A stretch of 23,264 nucleotides of DNA from Candidatus Woesebacteria bacterium (lineage in GTDB: Bacteria > Patescibacteriota > Microgenomatia > UBA8517), in contig JAPLZT010000053.1 in assembly GCA_026394855.1 (NCBI GenBank), positions 1-23,264 of the forward strand, in the 5' to 3' direction. The notes below the pieces were generated by a model. It was not told the DNA's origin. It did not search any database and worked only from the letters and a program-made list of their open reading frames with translations. The position numbers and the translations under genes were made by a program. Positions 22,241-23,264 of this stretch are shown here, piece by piece; within the stretch, counting starts at the first letter, position 1, and each line of letters begins with the position of its first letter.

Positions 22241-22642
22241 AAGTTTTTGATTAACTAAAAGATCCGCCATTTTGTTTTTTTCGCGGGAAACATGTTTAAA
22301 AATAATTGTTTGGTTAAAACTTTCTAAAATATTTATAATTTCTAAATATATTTCTTTCAGTTTTTTATTTTTCACTTTATATTCTCCGTTAATTTGTTTT
22401 ACTACAAGTTCTGAGTCTAGGATGAAAATTATTTCTTTTTTTGGTACGCCAATGCTTTCTCTGATCCAACGAAGCGCAAGGACAACTGCACTATATTCTG
22501 CAAAATTATTTGTTTGAACGCCTAAGTATTTTGCTTTTGAATAAATTAATTTATTACCTTCTTTGACAACGAACGCTGATGCGCTTTTTCCGGGATTACC
22601 CCGGGATCCGCCATCACAAAAAACTTTAATTTTATTTTCCAT
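22226..22642 (-). CDS. rnhA: Ribonuclease HI
   Basis: A 138-residue RNase H fold enzyme that cuts the RNA strand of RNA-DNA hybrids in the cytosol. The acidic residues are complete: D10 in FCDGGSRGNPG, E49 in NNFAEYSAVVLAL, D76 in FILDSELVVKQING, and D127 in HVSREKNKMADLLVN, with H117 as the supporting histidine. The form resembles the short RNase HI/RVT_3-like proteins (DGGSRGNPG) rather than E. coli RnhA. The start overlaps the end of the O-antigen ligase-like gene by 11 bp. A terminator follows. Confidence 0.93.
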   Translation of the reverse strand: MENKIKVFCDGGSRGNPGKSASAFVVKEGNKLIYSKAKYLGVQTNNFAEYSAVVLALRWIRESIGVPKKEIIFILDSELVVKQINGEYKVKNKKLKEIYLEIINILESFNQTIIFKHVSREKNKMADLLVNQKLDDIP

Positions 22643-23264
22643 ATAAATTCTTACTATACTCTTTTCTTACGGCCAGCCCTAAAAGAAAAGATAAAAGAAG
22701 TTGATTTTGTTGAAGTGTAAACCAGTAGTGGTCAAAAAGTCCCGTTACTAAAACAAAAACTACGGCCAGAAAAAGATACTTATTTAAGTTTCGGCTAAGT
22801 AGTTTTAATAACAAGAGAAATAATATTATTATCCCAACAATTCCTGTTTCCGAAAGAACAATCAAATATATATTATGCGGCGGCTGAATGCTTTTGGTTG
22901 CAAAAAAGAAATTATTTAATCCAACTCCCAATACCGGCCTTTGAGAAAAAGCGTCTATAGCATAACCTGCTAGGGTAATTCTTTCTTTATAAGTTTCTTT
23001 CAAAGAAACCCCTTTTGAAAACACCGGGGATAGAATTCCAAACAATAAAGAGAGGCATATTAGGGTAATGGGTAAAAATATTTTTACTTTCTTGATAATG
23101 TTTGGGTAGTTGTTTAAAGCAAAGTGGAGAATAATTAAAATGGCGCTTACGATTATTGCGTTTAGAGAAAAGGTTAAAAACAAAGTCAAAATTACAAAAA
23201 TAGAAAGAAGATGCGATTTTTTTAAAAAATCTTTTATTTTTTCTCCAGATAAAGATAGAATAAT
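22632..23264 (-). CDS. O-antigen ligase/polymerase-like membrane protein (C-terminal part)
   Basis: The frame is open to the window edge, so the gene begins outside; about 210 residues are visible. A TTG at 23187-23189 could be read as a start, but the coding frame continues upstream of it (IKDFLKKSHLLSIFVILT). The visible part has several membrane helices and the Wzy_C/O-antigen ligase pattern: RITLAGYAIDAFSQRPVLGVGLNNFF followed by PPHNIYLIVLSETGIVGIIILFLLLL, where the HN pair faces outside. Such proteins polymerise or ligate lipid-linked glycans on the outer face of the membrane. It fits with the glycan genes at the left end of the window. Confidence 0.82.
   Translation of the reverse strand: MILSLSGEKIKDFLKKSHLLSIFVILTLFLTFSLNAIIVSAILIILHFALNNYPNIIKKVKIFLPITLICLSLLFGILSPVFSKGVSLKETYKERITLAGYAIDAFSQRPVLGVGLNNFFFATKSIQPPHNIYLIVLSETGIVGIIILFLLLLKLLSRNLNKYLFLAVVFVLVTGLFDHYWFTLQQNQLLLSFLLGLAVRKEYSKNLYGK

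Overview
The window is an AT-rich, very compact stretch of bacterial chromosome. It looks like a member of the Patescibacteria/CPR, most likely the Microgenomates side. This is inferred from gene content, not from a marker-gene tree: a DUF4012 protein fused to a degenerate SDR domain, a TsaC-TsaE fusion next to TsaD, a short archaeal-looking ValRS with zinc ribbons, VanW and PEGA/SH3 surface proteins, a membrane-anchored solute-binding protein without visible permeases, many 1-30 bp gene overlaps, and almost no intergenic DNA. No stretch over 300 bp lacks a gene.

Layout. 1-4954: envelope glycan genes. A partial gene and a UDP-glucuronate decarboxylase-like SDR (minus strand) lie beside a plus-strand operon: GT39-like glycosyltransferase, small DUF1648-like membrane protein, WecA/MraY-like GT4, and a UbiA-type (DPPR synthase-like) prenyltransferase. 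4951-6553: a PEGA/SH3 membrane protein, tRNA-Cys(GCA) and an M23 peptidase. 6539-7730: an AlkA-like DNA glycosylase divergent from a BrnT/BrnA toxin-antitoxin pair, with a 15-bp perfect palindrome over the facing -35 elements. 7724-9701: groES-groEL behind a consensus promoter and a CIRCE operator (HrcA control). 9709-12056: a small hypothetical gene, a nucleotidyltransferase gene broken by an in-frame TAA, and an anchored solute-binding protein. 12091-16101: VanW protein, TsaC-TsaE fusion and TsaD (t6A tRNA modification). 16164-18977: three tiny membrane proteins, valS and a small membrane protein. 18978-22129: ribosomal protein L25 (CTC type) and the SDR-DUF4012 giant. 22226-23264: RNase HI and the C-terminal part of an O-antigen ligase/polymerase-like protein.

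The genes mostly serve two themes. One is building and remodelling the cell surface (UXS, GT39, GT4, UbiA, PEGA/SH3, M23, VanW, DUF4012, O-antigen ligase). The other is translation and protein quality (tRNA-Cys, t6A synthesis, ValRS, L25, GroESL).

The most unusual signals are these. (1) Short, frame-preserving repeat or hairpin insertions sit inside conserved housekeeping genes (UXS, TsaC, TsaD three times, ValRS), resembling Rickettsia palindromic elements in behaviour. (2) A recurring promoter layout puts the -10 box about 7 nt before the ATG, which predicts leaderless mRNAs. (3) A palindromic operator is shared by a DNA repair gene and a toxin-antitoxin operon. (4) A tRNA-Cys has C at T-loop position 55. 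(5) A nucleotidyltransferase carries a nonsense codon just before its SDIDL catalytic motif.
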